DNA of 64,000 nucleotides from Spirometra erinaceieuropaei (lineage: Eukaryota; Platyhelminthes; Cestoda; Diphyllobothriidea; Diphyllobothriidae), in assembly GCA_902702965.1 (NCBI GenBank), contig CACRXP010000309.1:349249-413248 (forward strand), read 5' to 3'. Shown piece after piece: positions 21,561 to 35,400 of this stretch; within the stretch, counting starts at the first letter, position 1, and every line of letters begins with the position of its first letter. Below the pieces are notes generated by a model. That model was not told the origin of the DNA, did no database searches, and worked only from the letters and a program-made list of their open reading frames with translations. The translations under genes and the position numbers were made by a program.

Positions 21561-24500
21561 AGTAAAATTTAATCCAAATTGGGTCAAGTTATCCACCAAG
21601 CCTACGGCAACGTACAGATTCTACCAAATCTGACTCAGTAAGTTGACTACTTAAGTGGACTTCTATAGGTACTAGTAGATAGTGGACCCATAATACCGTA
21701 TGTCCAGGGACGCATTTAAATCTCAGTTTTATCAGAAATATCAGTTGAGTCTATTTACCGTCGTTTTGTTTAGATGACATGTGGTGCGTTTCAGTGCCTT
21801 TTTGAATTCAAGTTTTAGAACAGAAAACTAAAATATATAATATTTTCTTTTTCGTATCCGTATTTTACGAACCTAAGCTAAACTGTAATTCGACGCTTCA
21901 TGATCAATTTCGCGGCGCACATTCCCAATGCAAAACAACAAAACCGTGTGTCAGTGGTGGAGCACTTGACTTCCCGCTCAGTGCATAATAACCTTTGTTC
22001 GAACCCTTTGTCCTCAAGGCATAAATTTAGACGTAACTGACTGAAGAGGGGTAGCAGACCAGAAATCGCGTCCAGAATTTCTGCTGCGCCGACAATGACA
22101 TTGCAGAATGATTTGATTATTGCTTTTCACTGGAAAAACATGCACCTCGTTGTTTTTTCTGAATCTTTGGTAGTAATTGTCTACACCAGTATACACTCGG
22201 ATCGCACCCGACTCGAGAGGGACTCATTCTGTTACGTTTAGTGCTCCTGCCATGTCATACATTATGCAACCGGGCACAGTAGAGATCCTCTTGCGTTTAC
22301 TGCCTGCACAACGCAGCCGTGCGCTCACAGCATTGTTTTCACGTCGGACTCACCAGTTTGTGATCGTGTGCTGTTTACAACGGTAGGCGCCTGATAAGAT
22401 GAGTCTAGTGGGTATATTTTGGCTGAACTTCCAACAGTTTTGTTTTGATAAGGACTGCTGCTATTAGCACTTTGATGAAAAAATAATGCTGGCTAATGCT
22501 GTTGTTGAAACTTAGTGGCGGGACATGTTTCTCTTTTTGTCCGCGTGCTAGGCATGAAGGACTATTTTTTATTTATTTATTTGGTTTTACAACGGCCTGG
22601 TTCATAACGCTTGCGAAGTGCAGTAATTGACTACTTTCAAGAAATGATCAAAAGAATTTTGAAATAAGCTTTCGATTAGAAAGAATTACTTCAATGGAGC
22701 TGTACTATTGATAACTGGATAGCAAAATTTAAAGACATTTCGTTATGATAGGATGCCGGCTTTTAAATGCACACTACGTTGTCCTTCCGCAGAAGGCTGA
22801 CTTGGTAAGAAAACGACTGCCAGCATACTGCTTATAAAAAACAACTACTTAATTGCTACGCATTTTCCTATTTATTTTCGGTATCTGTATTAGTTTAAAT
22901 ATATTTAATAAAAGACGTGACCAAAATATCCTTAATCTTACTCAGTTGGCAACAAAGCACATCGTTTTTAGTCTTTTATTCGAAAAGTAGTTTATCCTTC
23001 TTAAAAAGTCTACAATTACAAAAGTCGTGAAATGCCCGATGCAATAACGCAGTATCTGTCCGTTTAGTGATGTTCCTTGGAAAGAACGGAACACAACCCA
23101 CATCCATTTGGGAAATTTGGATGAACCCTATAAGGCGTCCTCTTAATGGTTTAGGGAAACATATGATTCTCCCTACACGAAAAGTACACAACTGGCAGGT
23201 TGCAAACCCTACGAACAAATGCAGCGGCAGATGAGGCCAAAAATTATTCGGGGTTTAAAAACTCTTAGAAATGAGCACAAGAAAGGATACGTTGACCATG
23301 CTTTCTATTGAACATGTTATAGTTTAGAAGGGCATTGAAAATCCTCGGAAATAGGCGTATTACTTAAGCAGTAATTTTTGTAAGTGCGCCTCCTGTGAGC
23401 GCCCGAAAATATATGTATTCGAAAGCCGACATCGTGTATCGAATAAAATATCTTGGGATTATGCTGCTCATTAATAAATTTCACAAGTCCACTCAAGGAG
23501 TTCTTCCAAACCAAAACCGCCATAAAGATTTTTGGTGGAAATGTAATGAAATTGTGCACTGACTGTAGGTGATAACTGCTGAGCATAAATTTGATAGTAT
23601 TAGCTGTGTTTACTGTTCGATAGGCAAAAACGTCTTATCTTGTCTACGAAGCTTTATAACCAGGCGGGATCGCGGCCTACGCGGAACTCGTTGCCAGCAA
23701 AGTAGTGTAGACTGGAACGACCATCTCCAGTTAATTCGTCGTTCTAAACCAGATAGACCTCAATCAAGGGTCTGGACACTTAATGTCTATACTCCAGTTC
23801 AACTTGCCATTTGTCCAGACGATTTACCAGTGGCGTCAAACACTCAAAATCCCTCGTCTACCATCAAGAATATTCAAAGTCCATAGGAGTCACGTTCATC
23901 TATTTATCCGAACTATCGTACTTGACTGTTGCCTACCGTTTTGATGAGGTTGGCTAAGCTAGAGGCTCTGAACGTGGTCGCAATCGTTCAGCGTCACCTC
24001 CACACGATGATGTCGCCGACACGTTTTTGCGTCCGCTGCTCGAAGCATAGCGTGTCTGACTTGGCTACCATCAGAATCCTTGCTCTAGATGCGGGTTGTA
24101 AACGAACTCAATGAAGGCCTTATTTTATTACTGTCACATTTAAGGGTAAACTGGGATATTCAGAGAGGAACTTAGGCCTAGAATATAGCGGCAGTTTCCG
24201 CGTCGGCATGCAGAGTCGTAGGTTTTTGCAGTGTTCGGCACACCGATTGATTCCTGGCCAACTTATACTAGCTATAAACTTCTTAGCCATCAAGATAGCA
24301 GTTTTGCTTTATGGGGGGACAGTGACCCCCAACACTGGGATGCCGGCAAATCTTATCACGTATAGAAACGGTCGCTAAAAATAAATTTTCTGACCAACAT
24401 TTTCTTTGATATTTATTCGGAAACGGCTTTTGCATCAGATGCGTTCATCACATTGCACCAAAACCAATTATGCATAACCAAAGCGCTGGAAATCATTCTG

Positions 24501-27500
24501 TAGAATACGGTAAAACAAATCGAGAAAAATCATCATTACACGAGAAAGTTGCTTTAGTGAGTAAAAAATGAGAAGCCAAGAGAGCATGTTCTTGATAACG
24601 CACAAACCCATTGTCAACCGTCTCTTCCTTACCGCACCAGTTCCGCCCTTTGACAGATGTCATTACTGCACGGGAATATAACCGGCCCATTAGCCAGTTT
24701 TGTTTCTTTCATTTAAAAAATATGTGAGAAAAGAGGCGATAGTGCAATTTTTAGTATTTCTCTTTCCCGATTCGTCTGTTTGTCGTGATTAGCTCGGACA
24801 TTGTCTTGAATAATTGATGGAAATTTCTGTGACAACACTGTGTCTTAATTGGGATTCATCGAAGTTTCGTTTCCGGTTTTGACAGGTTATTCTAACCAAA
24901 AATAGCATCCGCCTGTTGTCTTTAGCAATACTTTGTTGCCGCCTGCGTGTTTTATAAGTTTTTTGGCCAACTTTTTATTGGCGATCATCAGTAACTACTC
25001 CTTAACCAGATTTTTCTTGAAATACTTCGCCATTTGTACCAGATCCGTCACAGCTTACAGGTTAATTTATAGAGACTGAACCTACGGTACACGCATAAAC
25101 ATTTGTCTGTTTATGAACATGCCTACCAATGATCGTTTTCCCAGCCTTACCGATTTGATTTGTTTTCCGATGTCCTTCAGTAATGTGTTGGCGCAGTGTG
25201 CATTGGATTGTGGGACGTCGAAGCCCTACTGCTGACGAATTACATGCGGAGTGCAGAACGCGATTTTTGCTATACACTTATCATAGACATAGTGCGACTT
25301 CCTGGCTGAACAAGCGCACAATTTGCTCTGTCACTCATCAGGGTAGTTAAGATAACACCTTTACGGGCAAATATCTTCGTCGGACACGCTGTCGAACAGT
25401 TGCCGCTTATAATGGCTTAGGAAGCGCAGGTGTGCCAGAAGGCCGATACGCAGCAGTTTTATGTGAGTGGCTACCAAATTCAGGTCGAGCCTTTTTTAGC
25501 GAGTTGACGCATGGTCGACAGGAAAAGTAAAGGTTAGGGAGCAACCCGTCATTGCGCAGCACCAGCGTGGGCTGCCCATGCTGCGCACTAACATACGCAC
25601 ACATCAAATTGTCCCCCCCCCTCCCCGTCTCAGAACACGACATGCCTTCCTTGAACTGCCTCCGTCTTCTCCCTTCTGTATGGGAGAGGGAGACCGAAAT
25701 TGTCATAACGGGTTAATTTAGTTTTGCCAAACGGCCAAAATCCCAATTACAAGTCACTATCTGATTGCGCTCAAGAGTCTCCATTCTGAGCTTCATGATG
25801 AAATAAACGTCTGACTTCTGCTCTGCTAGCAGCGGAGATCGGCGAGCGTTGCCAAGTGTGGTTGTTTATGCAATTTTTGTAAAATTGACCGCAACAAGAG
25901 GTACACTAATCTTTTGCAATCAGCGGCGCATATCATTTACGCGCGTTCTATAAAGTTGTCAGATGACGATTTTTTGCCTACTTTTCAAAAGTTAAACAGC
26001 TTTTGTCTCGACAGACGGCAGTGAGATTCAGTATGACGGAATCTGCGGTTCTTGTGACAGCCAGTTTATACAGCTATCCAAGATTTTAAAAAAGTCAAAT
26101 GAACAACAGAATCTGTCTGGAAATTAAATAGTGAGGACGGTGGACGAGACAGGAGCTTGTCATATTTATACAAGCTTCATAAGACAGATTTGGTTTAGTG
26201 GGAAATATTTTTTAACAATATCCACTATATCTCGCTGTGCTAGAAAATCGCTGAGGGCGGCTTGCGTAACAAATACAATCGCTGTATACTGCTGTACATT
26301 AAAGAACATTTTAAACTAAGGCTCCTTGCATATTAGTAAGTTCAAATTTCAGGGTTTCGCCTTTTAGTCTTCCTTATATTTTTCAGACTTCCTCTACTAA
26401 CAACTTTTTAAAATCTTGTTTATGTCCTGCTACTAGCTAGTAAATTTGGAGAGATGTTAAAACAAGTCTAGAAGAGACAGTATGGTAACCAAAATATATC
26501 GAGTGGCATCGACATTTAGAGAGGGGTTAAAATCCTACCTTGTTTGAGGTAAGATTAGCTCGTAGATTCTGTATGTATCTTGAAAGACCTTTACCAGATC
26601 TGTACGTTGTATGCTTTTTTGCGTTAACTATGTTTTGATAGCCAATAGAAGCGAAAAGACGAGTCCCAGGAAGTCAGGTTAGCTTACTTGCTCTTTTTAA
26701 CGGTTACTAAGGCCGAATTCTGTATGGCCAACGACAAATAAGTGAAAGCGCGCTTGACTAATTAACCACCTGGTATTAACGTTCACTGAGCCTTCCTACA
26801 GTTCAGGCCTAGAGCTCCGGTATGGAAAAACAAAATTGATGGCAATAACGACGAACATGTTAACAACTGCAGTAAGGACTATTTCCATTCCTTCTTTCTG
26901 AGGAAACATCAACAGACGTTTTCTAGCCTTGGTCCATAAGTGTTTTAAGTTGATTATAAACACGGTCTGCCGATTCAAATAAAAATGTGTCAAACCTTCA
27001 AACTGTCATAAGAGGTAAAATTGATTAACTAAAACATGTCTACTTCCGTCAACCTACATTATGGGGAAAACTGATTGCACGGATGTAAAAGTACCTGAAT
27101 GAATATTTATAAATGAACGGTTTAATCTTTGTAATTGAGTCCTGCTGAGATATGGGCAAAAGTACTGCAAACCACTGTATTAAAACTGCAAAAATGTCCA
27201 TAGTTCGATGTAGGAACCTTTTGTTCGGTTGTTTTCGATGAAACTTTATTTCGACAGACGGTTTGACAAAGCGAGTTAGTGTCACCTCGGGGTTTATAAC
27301 GGACTCAAGACTGATCATAACTTAATTATCCTGTACCTTTCACTTAAGATTCCGAAAGCCATAATACCGAATATTTTTATATGTAAGACAGATCTCAAAG
27401 TGAATGATTCAAGCAAATCAGCTTCGTGTTTTGATCTTATAAACTCGACAGCATTGGACCTACCCAGCACATGCGATAAAGACAATGTTCGAGTATCGGA

Positions 27501-27734
27501 TTTCTAGATAGACCAACTCTTATAAAGAATAAGCCTAGTATCATTTAGTTCATTGAAAATGTGGCAAATATTTTACTGCAATTGGGTGCTTTAAAAGCAG
27601 CTTTGTTCTTAATGTGGAAATAAAACGCCCTGTAATATGTTATTGGAAATAACGATCACCGTCAGTGGGATGATTACTCAAAACCTCTATTGATTTAAGT
27701 CAATTTCATTGTCCCAATGATCTCATGTTTTCTA
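21561..27734. other. Long gene-poor stretch
   Basis: No coding frame with a recognisable domain over about 6 kb. A 33-bp block at about 23,709-23,741 resembles the HF arm (AGACTGGAACGACCATCTCC, then AATTCGTCG). A C-run lies at about 25,613-25,624. Minus-strand frames at 22,976-23,218 and 23,317-23,586 look slightly protein-like but could not be assigned. Confidence 0.35.
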
Positions 27735-28025
27735 GGTTTTGGACTTAAGTTCCCAATATAGGACAGTTCGACCGTCATTGCCAATGATGTTTACCGTGTG
27801 CTGCTCAGCAAGGTTCAGCAGATTGTGGACTTGCGCAGCAGTTACCGCACGCCATTCTCCCCACCTGGATCCGGTGTCAAGACAGATTCTAGACGACCGG
27901 AGGCGGGATAGGGCGCAGGTGGCTGTCACGACCGGACCGGCATCTAGGTGTGTCACCACACCCTGTGGTCCACAACATACACTTAACCAGGATTTTTCAC
28001 CGACAACAACACCCCAACAGGTGCC
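27735..28025 (+). repeat. Repeat R1, copy c
   Basis: Same order of blocks as copy a: GATGTTTACCGTGTGCTGC, CCCACCTGGATCCGGTGTC, AAGACAGA, CGACCGGAGGCGGG, GCAGGTGGCTGTCACGACC, GTGGTCCACAACA and TAACCAGGATTTT. It lacks about 60 bp present in the middle of copy a. Open frames on both strands here are by-products of its GC-rich sequence. Confidence 0.65.
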
Positions 28026-28854
28026 AGAAGGACGAGGATGACTGTGCAACCATGCACACCACCTGTATACCCAGCGGGAGCGCCAGCGCATAACAGGCTG
28101 CGAGAGCCGTGGTCTGTTTATACTGGCATAGAACACGCTTTCGGACCTTTTGCCCTAGTTCTCAATATGGTTTAAATAACTCACACATAGGCGCTACTTA
28201 TACCATGAAAATTTCGCTTTTAGCAGGCGAAGACTAATACACCAGGGGGACATTATCGTTGCTCCAGAAATAGACAAAAACTACGGAGAACTGCAAAAAA
28301 TGTTAAACGGTCATCCATATGAAAAGCCAAGTATGCATTCATTTATCATGTTTGATCCACTCTTTCGGTTGCATAATTAAAGAGGTTCTGGCTGGTATGC
28401 ATTAAAGAAAATTAAACAGAATAGGTAGATCAACTGGTCGTTTTGGATAAGAATTATCCCCGATATATAGAAGATGTGAGACGCGCAGTGATAAAAAACT
28501 TCATACAAAAGTGCTCTGAAGTGCTAAAAGGGGAAAAAGAATGAAGGTGTACATAGTGAGTGTCTACAGGGGAACTATGGAAAAATTGGCAAATGGTACA
28601 GCATTAACTTACAGCTTCCATAAACTGGGGTCATACTGGATCTAAGTAGATAATAGTGCGCGCACGTGCCCGTTTGCAAATTGTCATGATAGAGAACAAA
28701 ATGAAAGCTTAAGAATTTACAATGAAATGAAACTTTTTGAAAAAATGTATGTCTTTGGCATTGTGCGGAAGAGGGAGACAAGTTCTGGATTTATGGAAAT
28801 TTGCGTACGATATGGTTATGCAGCACCACCTGCTGGACACAATACTGTTGGGGT

Positions 28855-28945
28855 TGGGGCTAGGGGTTACGGTTAGGGGCTTGGGTTAAGTCTAGGTTTA
28901 TGTACTAGGGTTGAGGGTTAGGTTTACGGTTTGGGGTTAATGCAG
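28855..28945 (+). repeat. Degenerate TTAGGG-like G-rich tract
   Basis: About 90 bp of GGGGTT, GGGCTAGGGGTT, GGGTT and TTAGGTTTACGG words. They resemble scrambled TTAGGG telomere units, the telomere repeat of most animals including flatworms. No perfect array is present, so it is either an old interstitial telomeric fragment or low-complexity sequence. Confidence 0.4.
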
Positions 28946-29439
28946 CTATTTCTAAGTCACTCAAAGTACAACTGTGCATTCCCAATAGATTTTCTTTTAC
29001 GCACAACTATTTGACCTCGTCGCATGGGCGTTCTCCGGCCCCACCTGTTAAGGCCGCTATTGCCATCGGTCCGTATTACAGGTGCCTGGTGTTTGTTCAC
29101 TTCAAGTTGGGCTACATAACTACATCTGACCGAAATTTGGGATTGCTCGTTGAAAAATTTCGGATCTCCCTCATGTACATCAACAAGGCTGGAAGAAAGC
29201 AATGAGTTATACAAAATTAAAATTGGAGAAAATTTAAAAAACTATATTTACTTTATTAAGGAGCTCGATTAGCTTTACAGAGAATTAAACAATGACTAGG
29301 TTTCCAAGTGTTTCTACTTTCGGCTTTGTAAAATTAATGAGTGCTAGGGAACTCGAAACACGCTTTGGGTGATAAACGGCCAGTTTGAGTGGTTTTCTTG
29401 TTGGAAATTTATTGTTGCTGTCCCAAAACCAACCATTCG

Positions 29440-32400
29440 CCTCCTCCTTCAGGTGTTATTAATGACAGTGAATAGTTGGTCTAACATCTGCATTTGACGA
29501 ATGTTTCGGATTCACGCGCGAATCTATCATTAGCGATAGCATAAGTTGTGAGTGCCGATTGGGCAGGAGTTTCAGCGTATATCGGTGGCCGCCGCACTCA
29601 TTGCAGCTGGTTGTAATTGGCGTGCTATTTGCTTAAATGCCAGCAGTTGAGTCGTTGACTGCTGCAGTTTCCTCTCTTATCGGTTATTGGTGTGAAAATT
29701 ACACGGTGAATTGGCTCACCGCCATGGCGCTGGAAACAATGTTTGTTCGCTTGCCTCCATCATGTCTACCGACCTTTCTAGACGAAGACACAGAGCAGAG
29801 TAGGCGGGCGGGTCATTACGTTTGTTAATCGATGGAATTTCAACCTTTTCGAACTTGAAGTTGAGGAGTCGAGAATGAACCGCGACTTATGAGAATGTTT
29901 TCCACGCCACTTGAAGTTGATGTTCCACAGGGACTGCAGGCGATCATCGGACTCTAGATACTGAGGTCGAAAAGACGGCTGACACGAAGGGAAATGTTTG
30001 GAGTTTTCTACCGGAACTGATTCAGTTGTGGGAAAAACAACAAATTCCGTGAAACTGGAAGACTACCCGACATTCTAAGTGACGTCAGGTTCTGGTTCGC
30101 GAACTCCTGCGGTGTCATCACCAGTGTTGCAAATTGGCGTAATGGCGATTTGGCAGGTTACCACATCCGTGCCTTTACTGGTGAGAGTGGGTGACTACTT
30201 TGTCCACACAGTGTCTTAGTACCTAACGGGGGGGGAGGGTGAGAGATCAGTTCGAATGTTTGTGGACTTATCACAGAAGCCTGGCCGAGAGTGAGACCCT
30301 GACAACTACGATCTTCAGGTCCGGTTCCGAATGGAAAGAGAAAGTGGACGCCAGTTGGATTGTATATTCTGCACAGAACAATTAGGGAAAGGGTTGGAAG
30401 GAGTTGGCGGCCAGAGGAAAGTTCCTCCAGCACCGCGAGAGCTGAATCCCATGCGTCAGACAGGGAATGCGTCGAAGCGTCTTAGGCCACGGCGCATCTG
30501 ACTCGGCTCTGAATCTGATTGGCCGGTTGGAATGCCGGGTGGGCGAACGCCAGACAGCCCTGATGACTACATGCAGACACCCTCGAGAGGCCCAGGGTTG
30601 CGACAGGCGCTCGGAGTGGGGCCACTACAGACTACGGACAGGAGGGTAATAACTCAACAGCTCACGGCCTGCGTGGCCATCACTTCCGGTGGGCATGTCG
30701 GCTCAGACGGGCCACATTTCGTCGCAAAGGCTACGAGTTGACAGTCGGCGCCACTTCTCATCACTGCTGCCTCGTGTTTGACCGGCCGTCTTCGCATCAG
30801 TTTTCCTGTTTCACCTACACCAGATGTAGTAAATGGCTTTGGAAGTTCTCCTGTCCTGGCAGCGGCATTTGTGTCGCAATTACTTGACGCATGATGGTTG
30901 GTTCCGGCCTGTGTGCAATCCGAAATTCAAGTGGCTGACAGTTTTCGTGGAGCTTCCAACGTGTGGAACCGCCCACTCATAGTGAAATTCGGTATGGTTA
31001 TGTCTCATCTCGTTTGCGCGTACACCGATGGACAGATGGCTGTTTGACCTTGGAACCTGTCAAAGCCAATATGTCTTCCAGTGCACTGCAGTACGCCTCA
31101 GCAGGTTGAAAGCGCGCTCTTGCGCGACCACGTCTGTGGCTGATTAGATATTTTATTGTGAGACTGCACTTGCGTCGTATTTGCAGTTACTCTGAACGCC
31201 AAATGTAAGGTTGCTATAAACATTTCGACAGAGGAGAACATCAAGAAGAGTCAGCAATTATGCCCTCCCTCTTTTATCGCAAACTGCATGTTTGAAAGGA
31301 CGGTGTTGAGATGCTATTTGAATGTCAGTATCCGGTCTCATACTAAAAACGAAGGTATTCTCCATGATCAATATGACGTTGGTGGATCAGTCATTCAAAC
31401 ATCGCCCGAACCAAAAGCACCTTTTGAGAACAAACCTCGGGAGTTGGGTAATCTAGGTGCGTCCGTGGAGATCCTTCACCCCACCGTATTTGTCTATCAG
31501 TAGCAACCCGATATTCCTAGGTGCTGGCCCACGGAAAATGACTGGAAGGAGGAGCATGGCTTAAAAATTTCCACGATCTCCTTTGACAGATGACTTCCGC
31601 ATTCGAGCACCCCCTGGAACTGCGATGTCGAACTGCCTAGTGTGCTAAAATCAGCAGTTGGACACGTGAGATGCAGAAAATAACCAGTTTATCAGCTGGC
31701 TGATTTTAACCACCTGTTAACCGAGAAATGGCCTCAAGTCTCAAGCCGGGGCTCACTTGGCGTAATCCAGCCAGGTCATTTTTGGATGCAGTTGGCGGAG
31801 TAAGACCCTGAGGATGTCCAACTTTTGTAAATAGGGAGCAGATTAGATTACCTGGAAAACGCAGAGTGTTAATTCCTAGATGGTATCTACTCTCGTCTCG
31901 CTAAACGTAACCCAACGTCACTGAAACGATCCAAAACTGTTAGGTATCGTCGGGCCGATACATTTATGTAAGAACGGGATACAAGTTAAAACTTGTCAGT
32001 AATGGTGCTCATCTTTTCAAACAAGTCGAGAATGTGAATCGAGGAAGGCGTAAAAGGAAACGGTGAGTTAGGCGGTGGTGAAATTTAGGTGGCGCCTCTC
32101 CAGGGTGGAAGGCGAAAATAAAAGAGAGAGGCGCAGAGACATGCAGGCAGTTAGTCGACCGTTGACCATTCTAAACGCAGAGCTTGCAGGATGTACTTTT
32201 TGTGCACAAGACCGGCTCCAGCCTATTCGCTGCTAGCAGATCCCAACCCAGTGGCTTCGGGCAGGTCCGTGGAATCTTGCGGGAAGCCTCGTTGGGGTCT
32301 ATAAAAAGCCCGGAATCAACAGCGTATGCGTCTTATATCAGCCATGCCGGGAGGTGTTCCCGTGTTCTTTTGGGCAGGCGCCTAGCCGAACGACCAATAT

Positions 32401-32680
32401 GGCCTGCTCCACAGGAGGAGATAAAGGTGCAAGTGCACATGAAGGTGGTCTGGGCCGACAAACTATCCTTACATTATCCCAGTAAAACGGGTTTAGTCGT
32501 TAACATTAGACGAACTCTTCCTGCTAGGACGGTTCGTGTAAAGGTTCGATCAAGGAGTCTACGCGGGAGCTCACCTTCCGCGTCCCACTTGTTTAAGTTT
32601 GTGCTGCGTTATCATATAAATGCACTGATCCGACAAAAATTTATCGCAAGCACATGTATGTCCGCTAAATGATCTTCTGA
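29440..32680. other. GC-richer island without an identifiable gene
   Basis: This stretch is more GC-rich than its neighbours and has several overlapping open frames, including 162 codons at 32,184-32,672 (plus) and 91 codons at 30,158-30,433 (minus). None has a domain I recognise, and the frames overlap on both strands. A run of 9 G lies near 30,228. It may be repeat-derived, since R1 is similarly GC-rich, but I did not find a second copy inside the window. Confidence 0.3.
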
Positions 32681-34439
32681 ATCGTTCAATTTTTGCAAAT
32701 ATTAATTATGTTTGAGAAGTGCTTGGTGACATCGAAAATTTCTTCCGAGATCCCGTGCTGCAAATCATGTTATGTGTTTCTGTAAAATATAACCAAAATG
32801 GAGAAACAGAGTTAAACAAGGTGTAAAATATCCACCTTTTGTCAAACACGCTACTCTTTAGAAAAAGAGTCTTTTGTCCGATAAGATGAATTGGTCCTAG
32901 TCATTTTGTCGATTTTGCTACATAAAAATGACCTTCCTGTCGTTTTATCCAAAATAATGCAATACGTTCAAGTATGTATGCCGGATAAATCTGAAAAGGA
33001 AAACAATGGCTGATTCACTGACCAAAGCACACCCGCAAATAAGATTTTTAAATCTATACGTAATTAAACTGGTTTACACAGAAGCATTTTGGACAATGAT
33101 TAGTATCTACACATTTTTAACCTTTGTCATTATATTTAAAAATTTCGCAGTCATCTCTAAATGACAAGATGCGATCGAAAACAGGATCTGTAGGATCAAT
33201 AGTTATAGCTTTTGATTTTAAATAGCTTATAACTTGGTGTCCCATTAAAGTGTTTCAGAAACAGTGTTTTAAACTACTCGAAAAAGATTTCAATTACGGT
33301 AAACGACAAAGACAAATTGTTAATGCTCGAAAACACATACGTTTTACAAAGCAAACTTAAACTCGCAACGAATTTGCAACCAAACAACATAATATCGAAT
33401 TGTGCATGAAGAGCTGTATATTCTTCTATTTACGATTATGGCGAGGAGTTAAACAACAATATTAAAGCACAAGATTTTTATTCAAACAGCAAAACCTATC
33501 CGGATAGTGACCTGGTATGAAGATGCACTTGCAGGGTTTAAATTTGTCTGAAGCACAAGTAATTTTCTCAACAACGTTCCTAGTATTTGGCAGTTCTCTA
33601 CACTAATAAACTTTAAATGTCTTTAAAGCACCATTTTTATGACCTTGTCGGTTGATAAGTTATTTAATTCGAGAGAGTAACTGAAGCTTTGACATTGTAG
33701 GACATCACTGCAATATGGACAACTTAAGACACCTTCGAGGTGTTCATTGTTTAGATGACGAGTAGCAAAGTACACTATGATAACTATGTTTCCGACCTAA
33801 AATTCCGAATCAGGGATTAACAGGATCAGCAGTGTAAACTTAACGGATACATAGCGGAACTTTAGGACTTGTTGTTTAACTTTCGACTTTAACAACGGTC
33901 AACGTTTTTGGTACACAAACATTACAAAACGTTATTCAGGTAACGTATGAGCAACAGCACCTTGCATTGTTTAACTACAAGGCTTAAATCGACTTAATTC
34001 CTGTCGTAACGAGTAACTTACATAACATTACACATGTTACGGTTCTTGCTGCATTATTTTTCGAAGATTGTTTTTGATGTCAAATGAGTGAGATACGGAG
34101 ACCCTGGAAATATGGACCTATTTTCCCCGTACGGGAGAAAATGAGATACAGGCATATTTGACTTTAAGCGTTGGAAGAATTACTAGGACTTAAGATATCA
34201 CTTACAATTAAAAAAGTTATTTAGGAGAAAATATTGACAAGTTGACATTTAAAGGATAAAAAATTTCAACAGCAATTTGCGAAAAGTGACTTGCTTGCTG
34301 ATATAGGAAGTATATGACTTAACTGTGTGCGTTTGAGAGAGAAAGTTAGAGAGAGAGGAATAAGCTCTATTTTGGCGGTACAAATTCACAGTTTTGAGCA
34401 AAAAGGGCTGATTTCACTGTAGACATGTTATAAATAAAC

Positions 34440-35400
34440 AATTACGCAAGAGTCAAAAGGGTTTACGAAAAAATGAACATCTACTAAGGGAACAGTTGAA
34501 GTCTTAGTTTCTGTGTTTCTGTTACTTCACACGTAAGATAACGGGCAAGGAATAGCAATACAAAGACGGATATGACGATGTGCGGCACGAGATATGTTAA
34601 AAGCCAAGAAACATAGAGCTTGAGGACATCAAAGCGACTAGTTTAGAATGAAAGGGGTGGAAAAAGTCATCCAGAATTCGACCAGCAACCTGGTTAGCAT
34701 TTCTCAAATGTCGTTTCTTGGTAATATCGACTAAAAGGATAAGAAATGCCGGCAACAGAAGAGGGCATTCGGAGAACTTATTTAAACTTAACACACCTTT
34801 TTTAACAAAGGCAGGAAGAATAGCAGGAGAACAATAATGGACGAGAGGGAGAACGCAGGCATCGATGAATCCCCAGATTAAGGGTCGAATTGTGGGCTAG
34901 GAATGTAAAGGACGAATGTTATAAATCAGATTACGAACTTTAGTGAAAGTATCCGACTATAAATGGAAAATAAAAGGTTTGGTGACAAAGGAACGCCAAG
35001 ATACCTGAACGAGGATGCCTCGTTGGGAAGGATGTCACAGGATTCAGGACTAAGTGAGGATCGCGGTCGGAAAACACACTAGACTGATTTCTGATTATTT
35101 AGTAGGAGACCATTTTACAACGACCGTCGGGAGACATGGTCAAGTCCATCCTTAGAGAATGGAAATAAGTCAGCTTTTTGAGAGGGTGGCGAATAACCAC
35201 TTTGCCAGCATACTTAGCAAGCACAAAATAGTTAAGCGATCTCATGTCCTCAGTGCAAAGGGAAAGGAAGTAAGGGGATAAGATGGAACTTAGAAGGACT
35301 TGACTGACATCAGAGCGCTTTCCCGAAATAAAGCATACTTTAAAGTTTACAAAATGTGCTATAATATTTAAGGAGGTTAAAAACAGGATAAATATGACCC
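34440..35400 (-). pseudogene. CR1-like reverse transcriptase remnant
   Basis: Reading the minus strand from about 35,340 down, in shifting frames, I see a motif like S-I-L-S-P-Y-F-L-S-L-C-T-E-D-M (the G-x-x-Q-G-S-x-L-S-P region). Then come L-A-K-Y-A-G-K-V-V-I where the catalytic Y-A-D-D should be, N-G-L-L-L-N-x-x-K-S, F-R-Y-L-G-V, and an I-Y-S-R-I-L-S tail. This is the order of RT motifs B to E and thumb in CR1/Jockey-like elements. Y-A-G-K destroys the active site and many stops interrupt the frames. The 5' half (fingers, endonuclease) is not visible, so it is a 5'-truncated fossil. Confidence 0.6.

Noticed and set aside
22976..23586. Two minus-strand frames (80 and 89 codons) that look slightly like RT fragments
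   Set aside because: A stretch like V-K-F-I-N-E-Q-H-N-P-K-I might recall the PLE RT after the catalytic motif, but no catalytic residues or flanking motifs are visible, so I do not call it.
32184..32672. 162-codon open frame in the GC-rich island
   Set aside because: No domain, no splice context, and its length is not surprising in GC-rich DNA. Neighbouring frames overlap on other strands.
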